A stretch of DNA of 64,000 bases from Tannerellaceae bacterium (GTDB taxonomy: Bacteria > Bacteroidota > Bacteroidia > Bacteroidales > Tannerellaceae): NCBI GenBank assembly GCA_031288615.1, contig JAITRC010000006.1:1-64000 (forward strand), read 5' to 3'. A model generated the notes under the pieces. That model was given only the letters and a program-made list of their open reading frames with translations, did no database searches and was not told where the DNA came from. Both the position numbers and the translations under genes were made by a program. Shown here in pieces: positions 54,126 to 63,489 of the stretch. The first letter of the stretch is position 1. Each line of letters starts with the position of its first letter.

Positions 54126-54994
54126 AGGAGAAAGTCGGTTATGCCCTGCTTTATGCAGGAATTATGTCAATAGCTTGGTTGCCGTTACGGGTGCTGTATG
54201 GGTTGTCGGAAGGATTGTATGTATGGGTGAGGTATGTGTTGCGGTATAGGCGAAAGGTGGTTCGGGAGAATCTCGCCGCATCATTTCCCGAAATGAGTGA
54301 AAAAGAAAGGCTACGGATTGAGAAGGATTTTTATCATCACTTTGCAGACTACTTGGTGGAGGCAGTGAAGTTTGCTCACATCGGGAAGAAAGAAATCCTA
54401 CAGCGGGCGAAGTTGAACAATCCCGAAGTGGTGAACGGATTGTTTGCAGCTGGACATACGTGTGTGGTATTATTGATGGTGCATTATGGTAATTGGGAAT
54501 GGTTTTCGGCGTCGGGGGAATTATTAGAAGGAAAGACTTATCAGATATACAAGCCCTTGCATAATCGGGCGATGGATAAACTGTTCATCAAATTACGTGA
54601 GCGGTTTGGGTCGTATGGAATGAAACGGAATGATGTGTTCCGCGATATGGTGCGGATCAAACAAAAAGGACAGCGGGCTGCGGTCATTTTCTTGGCCGAC
54701 CAACGTCCGCCTTTATCCGCCGTACATTACCGTACATCCTTCCTTAATCAGGATACACCCATGTTGACCGGAGCGGAACGGATTGCCCGCAAACTGGATT
54801 TGCCTGTCGTCTTTTTGAACACGTGCAAAGTAAAGCGGGGGTATTACACGGTGAATTTTGAATTGCTTACCGACAAACCGCGTGAAATGCCGGAAAATTG
54901 GATCACGGAGCAATACGCGCAGCGGATGGAAGCTTGTATACGGCGTGCTCCTGCTTACTGGCTTTGGACACACAACCGCTGGAAACATGTATGA
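54110..54994 (+). CDS. Lipid A biosynthesis (HtrB/LpxL-type) acyltransferase
   Basis: 294 residues with one N-terminal membrane helix and the catalytic HX4E motif in MVHYGNWEWFS. The YKPLHNRAMDKLFIKLRERFG and FLADQRPP segments are typical of late lipid A acyltransferases at the inner membrane. It overlaps TolC and, by 8 bp, the glycosyltransferase that follows. Confidence 0.92.
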   Translation: METGIKEKVGYALLYAGIMSIAWLPLRVLYGLSEGLYVWVRYVLRYRRKVVRENLAASFPEMSEKERLRIEKDFYHHFADYLVEAVKFAHIGKKEILQRAKLNNPEVVNGLFAAGHTCVVLLMVHYGNWEWFSASGELLEGKTYQIYKPLHNRAMDKLFIKLRERFGSYGMKRNDVFRDMVRIKQKGQRAAVIFLADQRPPLSAVHYRTSFLNQDTPMLTGAERIARKLDLPVVFLNTCKVKRGYYTVNFELLTDKPREMPENWITEQYAQRMEACIRRAPAYWLWTHNRWKHV

Positions 54995-57434
54995 GCAAGT
55001 AAATGTGGTTATCCTGACATGGAATGGACAAGCGTTGTTGAAGCGATTCCTCCCGTTTGTGAAGGAATATAGTGGAGATGCGATAATCACAGTGGCAGAT
55101 AACGGATCTACGGATGGTTCGGTAGAGATGATCCGGAAGCAATTTCCGGAGGTGAAGGTGATTCCATTGGATCGAAATTACGGGTTTGCGGAAGGATACA
55201 ATCGGGCGATATCACAGATAGAAACTGAGTATCTGGTGCTCCTAAACAACGACGTGGAAGTGACGGCAGGTTGGATGGAAGCACCTTTGGCGGTTATGGA
55301 GGCAGATGAACGGGTGGCGGCGGTGCAGCCGAAGATATTGTCGGAGCGCGAGCATGGGCGTTTCGAATATGCTGGGGCAGCAGGGGGTTATATAGATAGG
55401 TATGGCTATCCATTTTGTCGGGGGAGGATTATGGACGTGACGGAAGAAGATAAAGGTCAATATGATACGGAGGCTGAGGTGGTATGGGCAAGTGGCGCTT
55501 GCCTATTTGTGCGTACGGCGATATATAAAAAGGAGGGAGGATTGGATGGAACTTTTTTCGCCCATCAGGAAGAGATAGATCTCTGCTGGCGTTTACGGAG
55601 TAGGGGATATAGGGTGATTTGTACGCCCCGTTCGGTTGTCTATCATGTAGGTGGAGGGACCTTACAAGCAGAGCATCCGCGAAAAACGTTTCTTAACTTC
55701 AGGAACAACCTGTTGATGTTGTACAAAAACTTACCGGAGGAACGATTGCGGGGAGTAATGCGGGTTCGATGTTTACTGGATGCGGCGGCAGGTGTGAGGT
55801 ATGCATTAAGTGGGAAATGGGAAAATGCGTGGGCGGTATGGAAAGCTTGGCAGGAGTTCAAACGGATACGACCGGCATACGTGGAAGCCCAAAAGGAAAA
55901 TAGAAAGAAAACGATTGTACGGGATATAATAGGGAAAGGGTGCTTGCTATATCAATATCACGTACGGAAACGAAGACGCTTTACAGAATTGAGTACAAGG
56001 ATTTTGGGACTGTGCCTGTTAAGTACAATGGCGGCTCTTGGACAAGTAAAAGAGGGGACACACTATGAGGTGGAAGCATGGACAGGAGGCGGTACAGGCA
56101 AAGTGCTACCTTTTTGGATGGTAAGTAATCGGTATGGAGTTGTGCCGTTGCAATCTGGAAATGAGTACATAAGAGGAAAAATAGCGCATCAAGGATCGTG
56201 GGGGCAGGAGGTGTGTTGGGATGTGGGAGCAGATATGGTGGTAACGCCTCGTGAAGGGAAAGCCCATATACAACAGGCTTACGGAGGGATACGGTATAAA
56301 GGGTGGGAACTGATAATGGGGGCAAAGGAACGGTACATATCACTATGGGACAAGAATCTCAGTTCGGGGGATATGATACAATCGGGCAATGCACGGCCGT
56401 TGCCGGAATTGAATCTTGCTGTGCCACAGTTTGTGGGACTTCCTTGGGCTGGGAAATGGGTGCAGTGGAAAGGAGAATTTAGTGTAGGCTGGGCGGTGGA
56501 TAAGAATTACTTGGCATCGTCCACAGGAGAAAAGGCCTATTATGTAAAGAATGTATACCGGCATAATAAAACCTTATTTTTACGGCTGAGTGATAGCCGG
56601 AGGAATGTACCCTTGTACGCTACCGTAGGGTTTCGGCACACCGCACAATGGGGAGGGGAGTCTACCAATCCGGCTCACGGAAAGTTACCGCAATCATTTA
56701 CCGATTTCCTGCGGGTCATCACCGCACGACCGGGAGGGGCAAATGCACTCGAAACCGAAAGGGTCAATGTGCTTGGCTCCCATCATATAGCATACGATAT
56801 GCAGCTTGGCTACGACAAGAATGACTGGGCGGTACAGTTGTACTATCAACATATTGCCGCCGATAATTCGGGAGCGGAGTTTTCCAATGGAATAGACGGA
56901 TTGTGGGGAATTCGTGGAGACTTGCCGTTCAATTGGTTACAGAAAGTGGTGATTGAATATGTGACGACACGTCATCAAAGTGGCCCCTTTCATTACATCT
57001 GGTTTGATCATGAAAAATATGCGGCACGGGGAGGAGGAGCAGATAACTACTATAATAATGAAGTCTATGTCAATGGGCATGCTTACTTCGGACGGACAGA
57101 GGGATCGCCGCTACTTCCTTCGCCGGAATACAACAATAACGGGCGACAGGGTTTCTTGAATAATCGTATTCTTGATTGGCATATAGGAATGGAAGGGCAA
57201 CCTTCCGCAGTGCTGTCTTATCGTTTGCTTTGCACCTTGATGAACGGATGGGGGACGCATAGTGCCCCTTTCTTGCAGAAAAAAACAGGCTTGTCATTCC
57301 TTGCGGAAACAACCTATAGTTTGCCATACCATCCTTCGCTCACTTTTGTGGCGGCTGTTGCCGGTGATACCGGTGATGTGTTCGGTATGCCGGCCTATGC
57401 CGTTTCCTTCTCCCTTCGTTGGAAAATACCGTGA
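54987..57434 (+). CDS. GT2 glycosyltransferase fused in frame to a Wzi-like outer-membrane barrel
   Basis: 815 residues. Residues 1-330 are a GT2 glycosyltransferase (VVILTWNGQALL, VADNGSTDGS, LNNDVEV, FFAHQEEIDLCWR), a cytosolic enzyme of polysaccharide synthesis. Residues about 335-353 (TRILGLCLLSTMAALGQ) look like a signal peptide, and the rest (GKVLPFWMVSNRYGVVPLQSG to FSLRWKIP) matches the capsule assembly Wzi family of outer-membrane barrels. The two parts belong in different compartments. A TTG at 55989 would give a separate Wzi protein starting with a clean signal peptide. No stop codon separates the two. Confidence 0.82.
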   Translation: MYEQVNVVILTWNGQALLKRFLPFVKEYSGDAIITVADNGSTDGSVEMIRKQFPEVKVIPLDRNYGFAEGYNRAISQIETEYLVLLNNDVEVTAGWMEAPLAVMEADERVAAVQPKILSEREHGRFEYAGAAGGYIDRYGYPFCRGRIMDVTEEDKGQYDTEAEVVWASGACLFVRTAIYKKEGGLDGTFFAHQEEIDLCWRLRSRGYRVICTPRSVVYHVGGGTLQAEHPRKTFLNFRNNLLMLYKNLPEERLRGVMRVRCLLDAAAGVRYALSGKWENAWAVWKAWQEFKRIRPAYVEAQKENRKKTIVRDIIGKGCLLYQYHVRKRRRFTELSTRILGLCLLSTMAALGQVKEGTHYEVEAWTGGGTGKVLPFWMVSNRYGVVPLQSGNEYIRGKIAHQGSWGQEVCWDVGADMVVTPREGKAHIQQAYGGIRYKGWELIMGAKERYISLWDKNLSSGDMIQSGNARPLPELNLAVPQFVGLPWAGKWVQWKGEFSVGWAVDKNYLASSTGEKAYYVKNVYRHNKTLFLRLSDSRRNVPLYATVGFRHTAQWGGESTNPAHGKLPQSFTDFLRVITARPGGANALETERVNVLGSHHIAYDMQLGYDKNDWAVQLYYQHIAADNSGAEFSNGIDGLWGIRGDLPFNWLQKVVIEYVTTRHQSGPFHYIWFDHEKYAARGGGADNYYNNEVYVNGHAYFGRTEGSPLLPSPEYNNNGRQGFLNNRILDWHIGMEGQPSAVLSYRLLCTLMNGWGTHSAPFLQKKTGLSFLAETTYSLPYHPSLTFVAAVAGDTGDVFGMPAYAVSFSLRWKIP

Positions 57435-57443
57435 ATATATAAA

Positions 57444-58520
57444 ATGTCCAATTTAGACTGTAATAACAAAAGAAAAAAGGATATGAAACAGGATGGGACA
57501 AAGGTTCGCTTTGGAGTGATCGGCACGAACTACATCACAGGAAAGATGCTGGCGGGGGCGAAGGAGGATGAACGGTTTATATTGACTGCCGTGTGTTCAC
57601 GGACAAAAACAAGAGGGGAGACTTTTGTACAGGAGCAGGGATATTCTTTGGAGAAGGACGGGGTGAAAGTATTTACTTCGGTAGAAGAGATGGCAGAGAG
57701 TCCGGTTGTAGATGCCGTATATGTCGCCTCACCCAACAGCCTGCACGCTCAGCAGAGTATAGCCTGCATGAAGCAGGGCAAACATGTTCTCTGTGAAAAA
57801 CCATTGGCCTCGAATGTAACGGAGGCTTCTGCTATGATTGCTGCGTCCCTTCAATATAATGTGACGTTGATGGAAGCTATGAAACCTACGTTAACACCTA
57901 ACTTTCTTGCTCTTCGTGACAACATACATCGTATAGGTAAGATACGTCGTTATTTCTCTTGTTACTGTCAGTATTCCTCTCGCTACGATGATCTGAAAAA
58001 CGGTATCGTGCAGAACGCTTTCAATCCGGCCTTATCTAATGGAGCTATGTCCGATATAGGAGTATATACTGTTTACCCAATGGTTGTATTGTTTGGTTAT
58101 CCGAAACGTATTGAAGCGACGGGACTTCTCTTGTCTTCAGGTACCGATGGCCAGGGTGCTATAAATTTTCTCTACGATGAGATGATGGGTACTGTACTCT
58201 ACTCTAAAATAGCCGACTCCTCCCTCCCTACGGAGTTTCAAGGAGAAGAGGGGACAATTACGCTTGACCGCATCAATATCATCAGTCGACTCACACTCAC
58301 CTCCCGTTCGGGAAGAGCCGTTGAAACACTGACTCGCCCTGTGGAGAAGAACGAATTCTATTACGAAGTCTCCGAATTTATAAATTTACTGTTGGCCGGC
58401 AAGAGGGAGTCAAGTATCAACAGTCATTCCAATTCATTGAATACCATCAGAATTATTGATGAGGTGCGTCGCCAATTGGGAGTCGCTTACCCTGCGGATG
58501 CCCATCTTTTGCAGGGTTGA
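57444..58520 (+). CDS. Gfo/Idh/MocA-family oxidoreductase
   Basis: 358 residues with the N-terminal NAD(P)-binding segment FGVIGTNYITGKML, AVCSRTK, and the family motif CEKPLASNVTEA. Such enzymes oxidise or reduce sugars or related compounds; the substrate here is unknown. An ATG 13 codons in (MKQDGTKVRFG) is an alternative start. It follows the glycosyltransferase-Wzi gene by 9 bp and may share its operon. Confidence 0.92.
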   Translation: MSNLDCNNKRKKDMKQDGTKVRFGVIGTNYITGKMLAGAKEDERFILTAVCSRTKTRGETFVQEQGYSLEKDGVKVFTSVEEMAESPVVDAVYVASPNSLHAQQSIACMKQGKHVLCEKPLASNVTEASAMIAASLQYNVTLMEAMKPTLTPNFLALRDNIHRIGKIRRYFSCYCQYSSRYDDLKNGIVQNAFNPALSNGAMSDIGVYTVYPMVVLFGYPKRIEATGLLLSSGTDGQGAINFLYDEMMGTVLYSKIADSSLPTEFQGEEGTITLDRINIISRLTLTSRSGRAVETLTRPVEKNEFYYEVSEFINLLLAGKRESSINSHSNSLNTIRIIDEVRRQLGVAYPADAHLLQG

Positions 58521-58561
58521 AATATTTTGTTTGGAAAAGACGATAATGCTGTATTATTGCT

Positions 58562-58569
58562 TAGCTTTG
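58562..58569 (+). promoter_or_regulatory. -7 box (TAGCTTTG) of the 58626 gene
   Basis: Exact TAnnTTTG match, 56 bp before the ATG. Confidence 0.55.
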
Positions 58570-58625
58570 CAGTGCGTGAGTAGCGCCCGAAAGGAAATAT
58601 ACATGGACTTAATCGGTCACGGGAT

Positions 58626-61600
58626 ATGAAGAGGTTGTGTTTCATTCTGACAGTCTTGGTTTTGCGACTGGCTTCCTTGGAAGTTTTTGCACAGGATGCA
58701 GAAGGGATTAAAGGAGTTCCCATCTATGACGAAGGGACATATAGTAATGCAAGGAACTATTTGTTGCGCGCTACGTATAAGGGTAGTGAAGGAGATTTTT
58801 TCCTTATGGAAAGAGAAGGGTATTTGTATCTTTTGCCTGCCGCTCAAATGCCTGATTCTCCTGAAGGGCTAAACGAACTCTTGTGGAAGGTGACGGTAGA
58901 AAAAGGAGGCAACGACATTTCAGGTTTCTCCTATCGTTTCCGTACGGCGTATTCTCTGCGTGATCTTATTTTGCGTTCGGAGGAAGCTACTGCATCAGGG
59001 GCTTCCGCTTCAAGTACGGCCAATCGCCTTGAGGGAAATATTCAGCAATGGCAGCCTTCCTCCAAGTCGGGATCTCCCTCCGACAACATCTTTTACTACA
59101 TCCTTGCTGGAGAGAAAAATGTGATCGCATGGGGCGTTTTCGGCAATAGAGTCGTTCCCCGTTCGTTCAAAAGCCTTGTTGAGGCACAGAACGCTAGGGA
59201 TGTACTTACGATTACCCCTTGTAAGGTAGATGGATACGTTCCTTTTTCGGTGAATGAGTTGAATACTAATTCAGGGAAAAACGGTGCTTACGATGAAGTG
59301 ACTCATGACGTCCGTGCTACATCGAATAGTTATTTCCAAATCTCGTTTGCTTCCTCAGGGCAGGTGCCGGCTATACTCAACCAACGGCGTTTACAAGCTC
59401 AGGGAGTCACTAAGGGTGTAACGGAGGGGTCTATTGTACTTTCTGATGAAGCTCATCGGGTATCTGACCGTACGTGGTATGCCCTTTTGATAAAAGACTT
59501 GGGTTATATCGTGGCAAAGACTACACCTACAGGTACATTGGAACTTAACTCTACAGATAAATGGTACACTAAAACATCTTTACCTGCAGATGCTTACCTT
59601 TTCAATATCCTTTATGATGGGAATACAGGTCAAGTGTTTGTCAAGAACAAACTCAATCCCACTGAGGATTTGGCACCCGGTGCTATTGCGTTCTATGTCG
59701 GCGGTGAGAATCAATATGTGCCGGCTGTAGTGGTAAGTGGTGTGTATCTGTTGCAAATAGTGGGGATTAATGATAACCGTAATTCGTGGAGTGACGAAAC
59801 TCATCCACGTAAGGGTAAATACCTTACCTTCTTGCCGGATGGTTCTTTTGCCTTTGCCGACTATGGTGAACATCTACGGACAGATCCTGCCGCCCAGTGG
59901 GTTATAGAAGGTAGTGCCACTGTCGGTGAGGTGTTGGTGACCAATCGTGAACGTGGAAAATACAGTGTCCCTTACTTGGGAGATGATCCGCGTCATATCT
60001 TCAAAGGGGCGGCTTCCGGTACGGTTTTCTTCCTCGGAACCGATACATTACGTTTGGTACAGCTCACTTCCGATTGCCTCAATGATTCTCACGCCGGCTA
60101 TCATCATTTTACATCCGGTTTATCCGGTGAAGGTTTTACCTTCAAATACTATCAGGGAGAAGGGAATCTTAGTGCCAGCCCTTCCGACGACTATGTGTGG
60201 ATTACGAATAATGATACCCGTATTTATCCCGAGTTTGTAGCTACGGAAATATATGGATATACTACTTTAACCAATACGGCGCTTGTACCTCTTGAGCGTT
60301 CTATTTATAAATTGAAATACAATGGCCGTTATCTCTCTTTCGATCGTGATGTGGATGTGAATCGTCGTTACTTCCTACAAAATAACCCTGAACAGGCAGC
60401 TGTCTTTTTACTGAAGGAAACATGGCGTGATAAGAATGGAGAACGGCAATATCAACTCTTCAATGCCTCATATGCTTCGGGGCAATGGGCTGAGATAGAT
60501 GATGCAACGGGTAAATACATTACTTTACATACCAGTGGTGTGATTACTAGTGGAAAAACACTTGTGATGGCCAAATTAGCGGGAGGAAGTTACGTCCCTG
60601 TCGAGTATGAGAAAGAGGATGAGGTACGGCAGTTGGGCGATTGGGTAACACCGATACCTGTGAAAGGGGCATCGCGTTTTTATGCCAAGTATTCGATACC
60701 TCTCTCTTGGTTGAGTGTAAATAGTACTGCCAAATCTGTTGTGAATGTAACGGATGAGAATTATCCGAAAGGGGAATTTGCTATACAGGATCACTATCCT
60801 TCCCTTTATCGTAGTCTCACATCGGAAGGTGTTAAGGAAGAACAGGAAATTCGTATTGAAAGTACTTCCACCTCTGCCACCCTTGCTCCGCAATCTGTAA
60901 CCAATGCTTCACTCAGTTACCTTGTTGTGGAAGACCAATCACAAGGTAAGCTGGTGGCTCGTTATGTGAGGGGTGTCAACATGCCTCAGTATTTGCTAAT
61001 GTCTGATATAGAAGAAAAGGTTGTAGGAGGGAAGACAGTAAGGACTGCCCGTTTCTTGCGTAGTCTTGCCGACTCGGTCTCTCTTTATCGGTTGGAAGGT
61101 AAGAACCCTGAAGCCTTCCTTTGGGAAGACAAGCCCCGGTTGGCCTTTGTAGAGGGAATATTGTCGGAAGGCGATACCAAATTGACCGTTTCCGGTGAAA
61201 CCATTCAAATCGGCTATAGTGTCGCAGAGCAGCAGAAGGAAGGAGAATCATCCCCCTTCCTGTTCTCATTACGTCTGGCTCCCGAAGGTAATGGAACTTT
61301 CCTGCTGGAAACACGAGGTGATGTATATAGCTACTACGGGAGCGGGCTTAATAGTTGGATAAAGATAGTAGACGGTGTTCCCGTTTTACATACGTCCACA
61401 TACGAAGAGGCAATCCTTGAAGGAGCAGAAATTTTCACTTTGAGAGGATCTGGTATGAAGGCGGTTGATGTAATAAAGGAAAGTTCTTTCAAAGCGACGG
61501 TTTCGGACGGGAAAATCATTGTCTCCGGAGCGGCAGGGAAGAAGTTAACAATTGTGAATCTGCTGGGGCAAACTCTGGTAAATGAAACGATAGTTTCCAA

Positions 61601-61685
61601 TGAGGCGGCTTTAGATGTTCCTTCGGGCTTTGCTGTCGTTTCTGTAGAGGGAGAGAAGGCTGTTAAGGTGCTGGTGCGTTTGTGA
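58626..61685 (+). CDS. Large surface protein with DUF6383-like, T9SS-type C-terminus
   Basis: 1019 residues with a signal peptide ending EVFAQ. The body is made of beta-rich segments without recognised catalytic motifs. The last 75 residues (MKAVDVIKESSFKATVSDGK, then GAAGKKLTIVNLLGQTLVNE and VVSVEGEKAVKVLVRL) fit DUF6383, a C-terminal sorting-type domain of Bacteroidales surface proteins. Unlike the giants at 11.6 and 16.3 kb, its codon use is ordinary. Function unknown. Confidence 0.8.
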   Translation: MKRLCFILTVLVLRLASLEVFAQDAEGIKGVPIYDEGTYSNARNYLLRATYKGSEGDFFLMEREGYLYLLPAAQMPDSPEGLNELLWKVTVEKGGNDISGFSYRFRTAYSLRDLILRSEEATASGASASSTANRLEGNIQQWQPSSKSGSPSDNIFYYILAGEKNVIAWGVFGNRVVPRSFKSLVEAQNARDVLTITPCKVDGYVPFSVNELNTNSGKNGAYDEVTHDVRATSNSYFQISFASSGQVPAILNQRRLQAQGVTKGVTEGSIVLSDEAHRVSDRTWYALLIKDLGYIVAKTTPTGTLELNSTDKWYTKTSLPADAYLFNILYDGNTGQVFVKNKLNPTEDLAPGAIAFYVGGENQYVPAVVVSGVYLLQIVGINDNRNSWSDETHPRKGKYLTFLPDGSFAFADYGEHLRTDPAAQWVIEGSATVGEVLVTNRERGKYSVPYLGDDPRHIFKGAASGTVFFLGTDTLRLVQLTSDCLNDSHAGYHHFTSGLSGEGFTFKYYQGEGNLSASPSDDYVWITNNDTRIYPEFVATEIYGYTTLTNTALVPLERSIYKLKYNGRYLSFDRDVDVNRRYFLQNNPEQAAVFLLKETWRDKNGERQYQLFNASYASGQWAEIDDATGKYITLHTSGVITSGKTLVMAKLAGGSYVPVEYEKEDEVRQLGDWVTPIPVKGASRFYAKYSIPLSWLSVNSTAKSVVNVTDENYPKGEFAIQDHYPSLYRSLTSEGVKEEQEIRIESTSTSATLAPQSVTNASLSYLVVEDQSQGKLVARYVRGVNMPQYLLMSDIEEKVVGGKTVRTARFLRSLADSVSLYRLEGKNPEAFLWEDKPRLAFVEGILSEGDTKLTVSGETIQIGYSVAEQQKEGESSPFLFSLRLAPEGNGTFLLETRGDVYSYYGSGLNSWIKIVDGVPVLHTSTYEEAILEGAEIFTLRGSGMKAVDVIKESSFKATVSDGKIIVSGAAGKKLTIVNLLGQTLVNETIVSNEAALDVPSGFAVVSVEGEKAVKVLVRL

Positions 61686-61703
61686 AATTTAGCAATTTTC
61701 CTG

Positions 61704-62189
61704 ATGGACGTAACTACAGTCAATGAGTTGCGCGGGATTTTTGTTAAGTTTCTTAATGAGCGAGAGTTTCGGCTTACGAAGGAAAGGGATGCAATATTCA
61801 AGTGTGTTTGTGGCTTTTCCGGACACTTTGAATTGAAGCAGTTGCAAGATGAACTGGAACAAGAGGTTTTCCATGTAAGCAAAACGACACTCTATTCGAC
61901 GCTTGGCATTCTTATTGACGCCGGTATCCTCGTCAAGCATATGATTACTCCTATTCCGCTGTATGAACTGAAGCGAATGGCAGACAAGCATGTTCATCTT
62001 TTTTGTATGGAGTGTGGTTCTTTGACGGATGTATCGGTTAGAAGTTTACGTGTAGATGTGCGGCAGTTGAAGTTCCGAAAGTTTACTGCCTATTACCACA
62101 ATGTGTATATCTTTGGGCTTTGTAGTAAGTGTGCTTTTCGACTTCGCCAGGAGGTAGGAGAGAGGCGGTCTAAACAAAAGGTGACATGA
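61704..62189 (+). CDS. Fur-family transcriptional regulator
   Basis: 161 residues with the N-terminal winged helix (RLTKERDAIFKCVCGFSGHFEL and VSKTTLYSTLGILIDAGIL) and the C-terminal metal domain with HVHLFCMECGS and a second CSKC pair for structural zinc. It may sense iron, zinc or peroxide. Its stop overlaps the purA start (ATGA), a coupling also found in other Bacteroidota, so it may be cotranscribed with purine synthesis. Confidence 0.93.
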   Translation: MDVTTVNELRGIFVKFLNEREFRLTKERDAIFKCVCGFSGHFELKQLQDELEQEVFHVSKTTLYSTLGILIDAGILVKHMITPIPLYELKRMADKHVHLFCMECGSLTDVSVRSLRVDVRQLKFRKFTAYYHNVYIFGLCSKCAFRLRQEVGERRSKQKVT

Positions 62190-63472
62190 GTGTTGATGTA
62201 TTGCTGGGACTACAATGGGGTGATGAGGGTAAAGGTAAGATTGTGGATGTCCTCACGCCGCGTTATGATCTTATCGCCCGTTTTCAGGGAGGGCCTAACG
62301 CGGGGCACACTTTAGAGTTTGAAGGCAAGAAGTATGTATTACGTTCCATCCCTTCCGGTGTTTTCCAGGGAGGGAAGACGAATTTGATAGGGAATGGCGT
62401 TGTGCTTGACCCGTTACTCTTTAAGGAAGAGGCGGAAGCATTGGTTGCCGGAGGTTTGTCCGATATTCGGAAACGTCTTTTTATCTCTCGAAAAGTCCAT
62501 CTTATCTTGCCGACACATCGATTGCTGGATGCTGCATACGAAAACGCAAAAGGTGGGGGTAAGATAGGAACTACGGGAAAAGGGATAGGCCCTGCTTATA
62601 CGGATAAGGTCAGCCGAAATGGCGTTCGAGTCGGAGATATTTTGCAGGATTTTGAAGTCAAGTATAGTCAGGCTAAGGAACGTCATGAGACGATACTTCG
62701 TTCACTCGACTACTCTTACGATCTACGTGAATTGGAGGAACGCTGGCTTGAAGGCGTAGCCTACTTGAAAACTTTTTCTTTCGTCGATAGTGAGTATTTC
62801 ATCAATATGCACCTTGCCGAAGGTCGGCGTGTCCTTGCCGAAGGTGCACAAGGGACAATGCTGGATATAGATTTCGGCTCTTATCCTTTTGTGACCTCTT
62901 CGAGTACGGTATGTGCGGGCAGTTGTATAGGGCTGGGTGTTGCACCAAAGTATGTGGGAGAGGTTTTCGGTGTGTTTAAGGCTTATTGTACGAGGGTGGG
63001 AAGTGGTCCGTTCCCTTCCGAATTGACCGATCAGATAGGGGATCGTCTTTGCGAACTGGGATACGAGTACGGATCTGTGACGGGGCGACGCCGTCGTTGC
63101 GGATGGATTGATCTTGTTGCTCTTCGCTACGCCATTATGGTGAACGGCGTTACACGCCTCATTATGATGAAATCTGATGTCCTTGATACGTTTGAAACAA
63201 TTAAGGTTTGTGTCGCCTATACGGTAGATGGCCGACGTATGGATACCTTTCCATACGCTCTTCCCGCCGGTCTGCGTCCCGAATATGTAGAACTTCCTGG
63301 ATGGCAGTCCGATATGACGGCAGTGAATCATGTCTCACAATTCCCCCAAGCCTTTTCCAATTATGTAGCTTTCTTGGAAGCACAACTCGGTGTGCCTATC
63401 GCTATCGTGTCGGTCGGCCCTGACCGCGAACAAACGATAATTTGTAAACCCGAGCTTATATATTCAGTCTAA
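62186..63472 (+). CDS. purA: Adenylosuccinate synthetase
   Basis: Makes adenylosuccinate from IMP, aspartate and GTP, the substrate of PurB. 428 residues with the GTP-binding WGDEGKGKIVD at 11-21, GPNAGHTL, and GTTGKGIGPAYTDK. Fused translationally to the Fur gene by a 4-bp overlap. Confidence 0.97.
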   Translation: MSVDVLLGLQWGDEGKGKIVDVLTPRYDLIARFQGGPNAGHTLEFEGKKYVLRSIPSGVFQGGKTNLIGNGVVLDPLLFKEEAEALVAGGLSDIRKRLFISRKVHLILPTHRLLDAAYENAKGGGKIGTTGKGIGPAYTDKVSRNGVRVGDILQDFEVKYSQAKERHETILRSLDYSYDLRELEERWLEGVAYLKTFSFVDSEYFINMHLAEGRRVLAEGAQGTMLDIDFGSYPFVTSSSTVCAGSCIGLGVAPKYVGEVFGVFKAYCTRVGSGPFPSELTDQIGDRLCELGYEYGSVTGRRRRCGWIDLVALRYAIMVNGVTRLIMMKSDVLDTFETIKVCVAYTVDGRRMDTFPYALPAGLRPEYVELPGWQSDMTAVNHVSQFPQAFSNYVAFLEAQLGVPIAIVSVGPDREQTIICKPELIYSV

Positions 63473-63489
63473 CTAAAAAAGTACGTACT

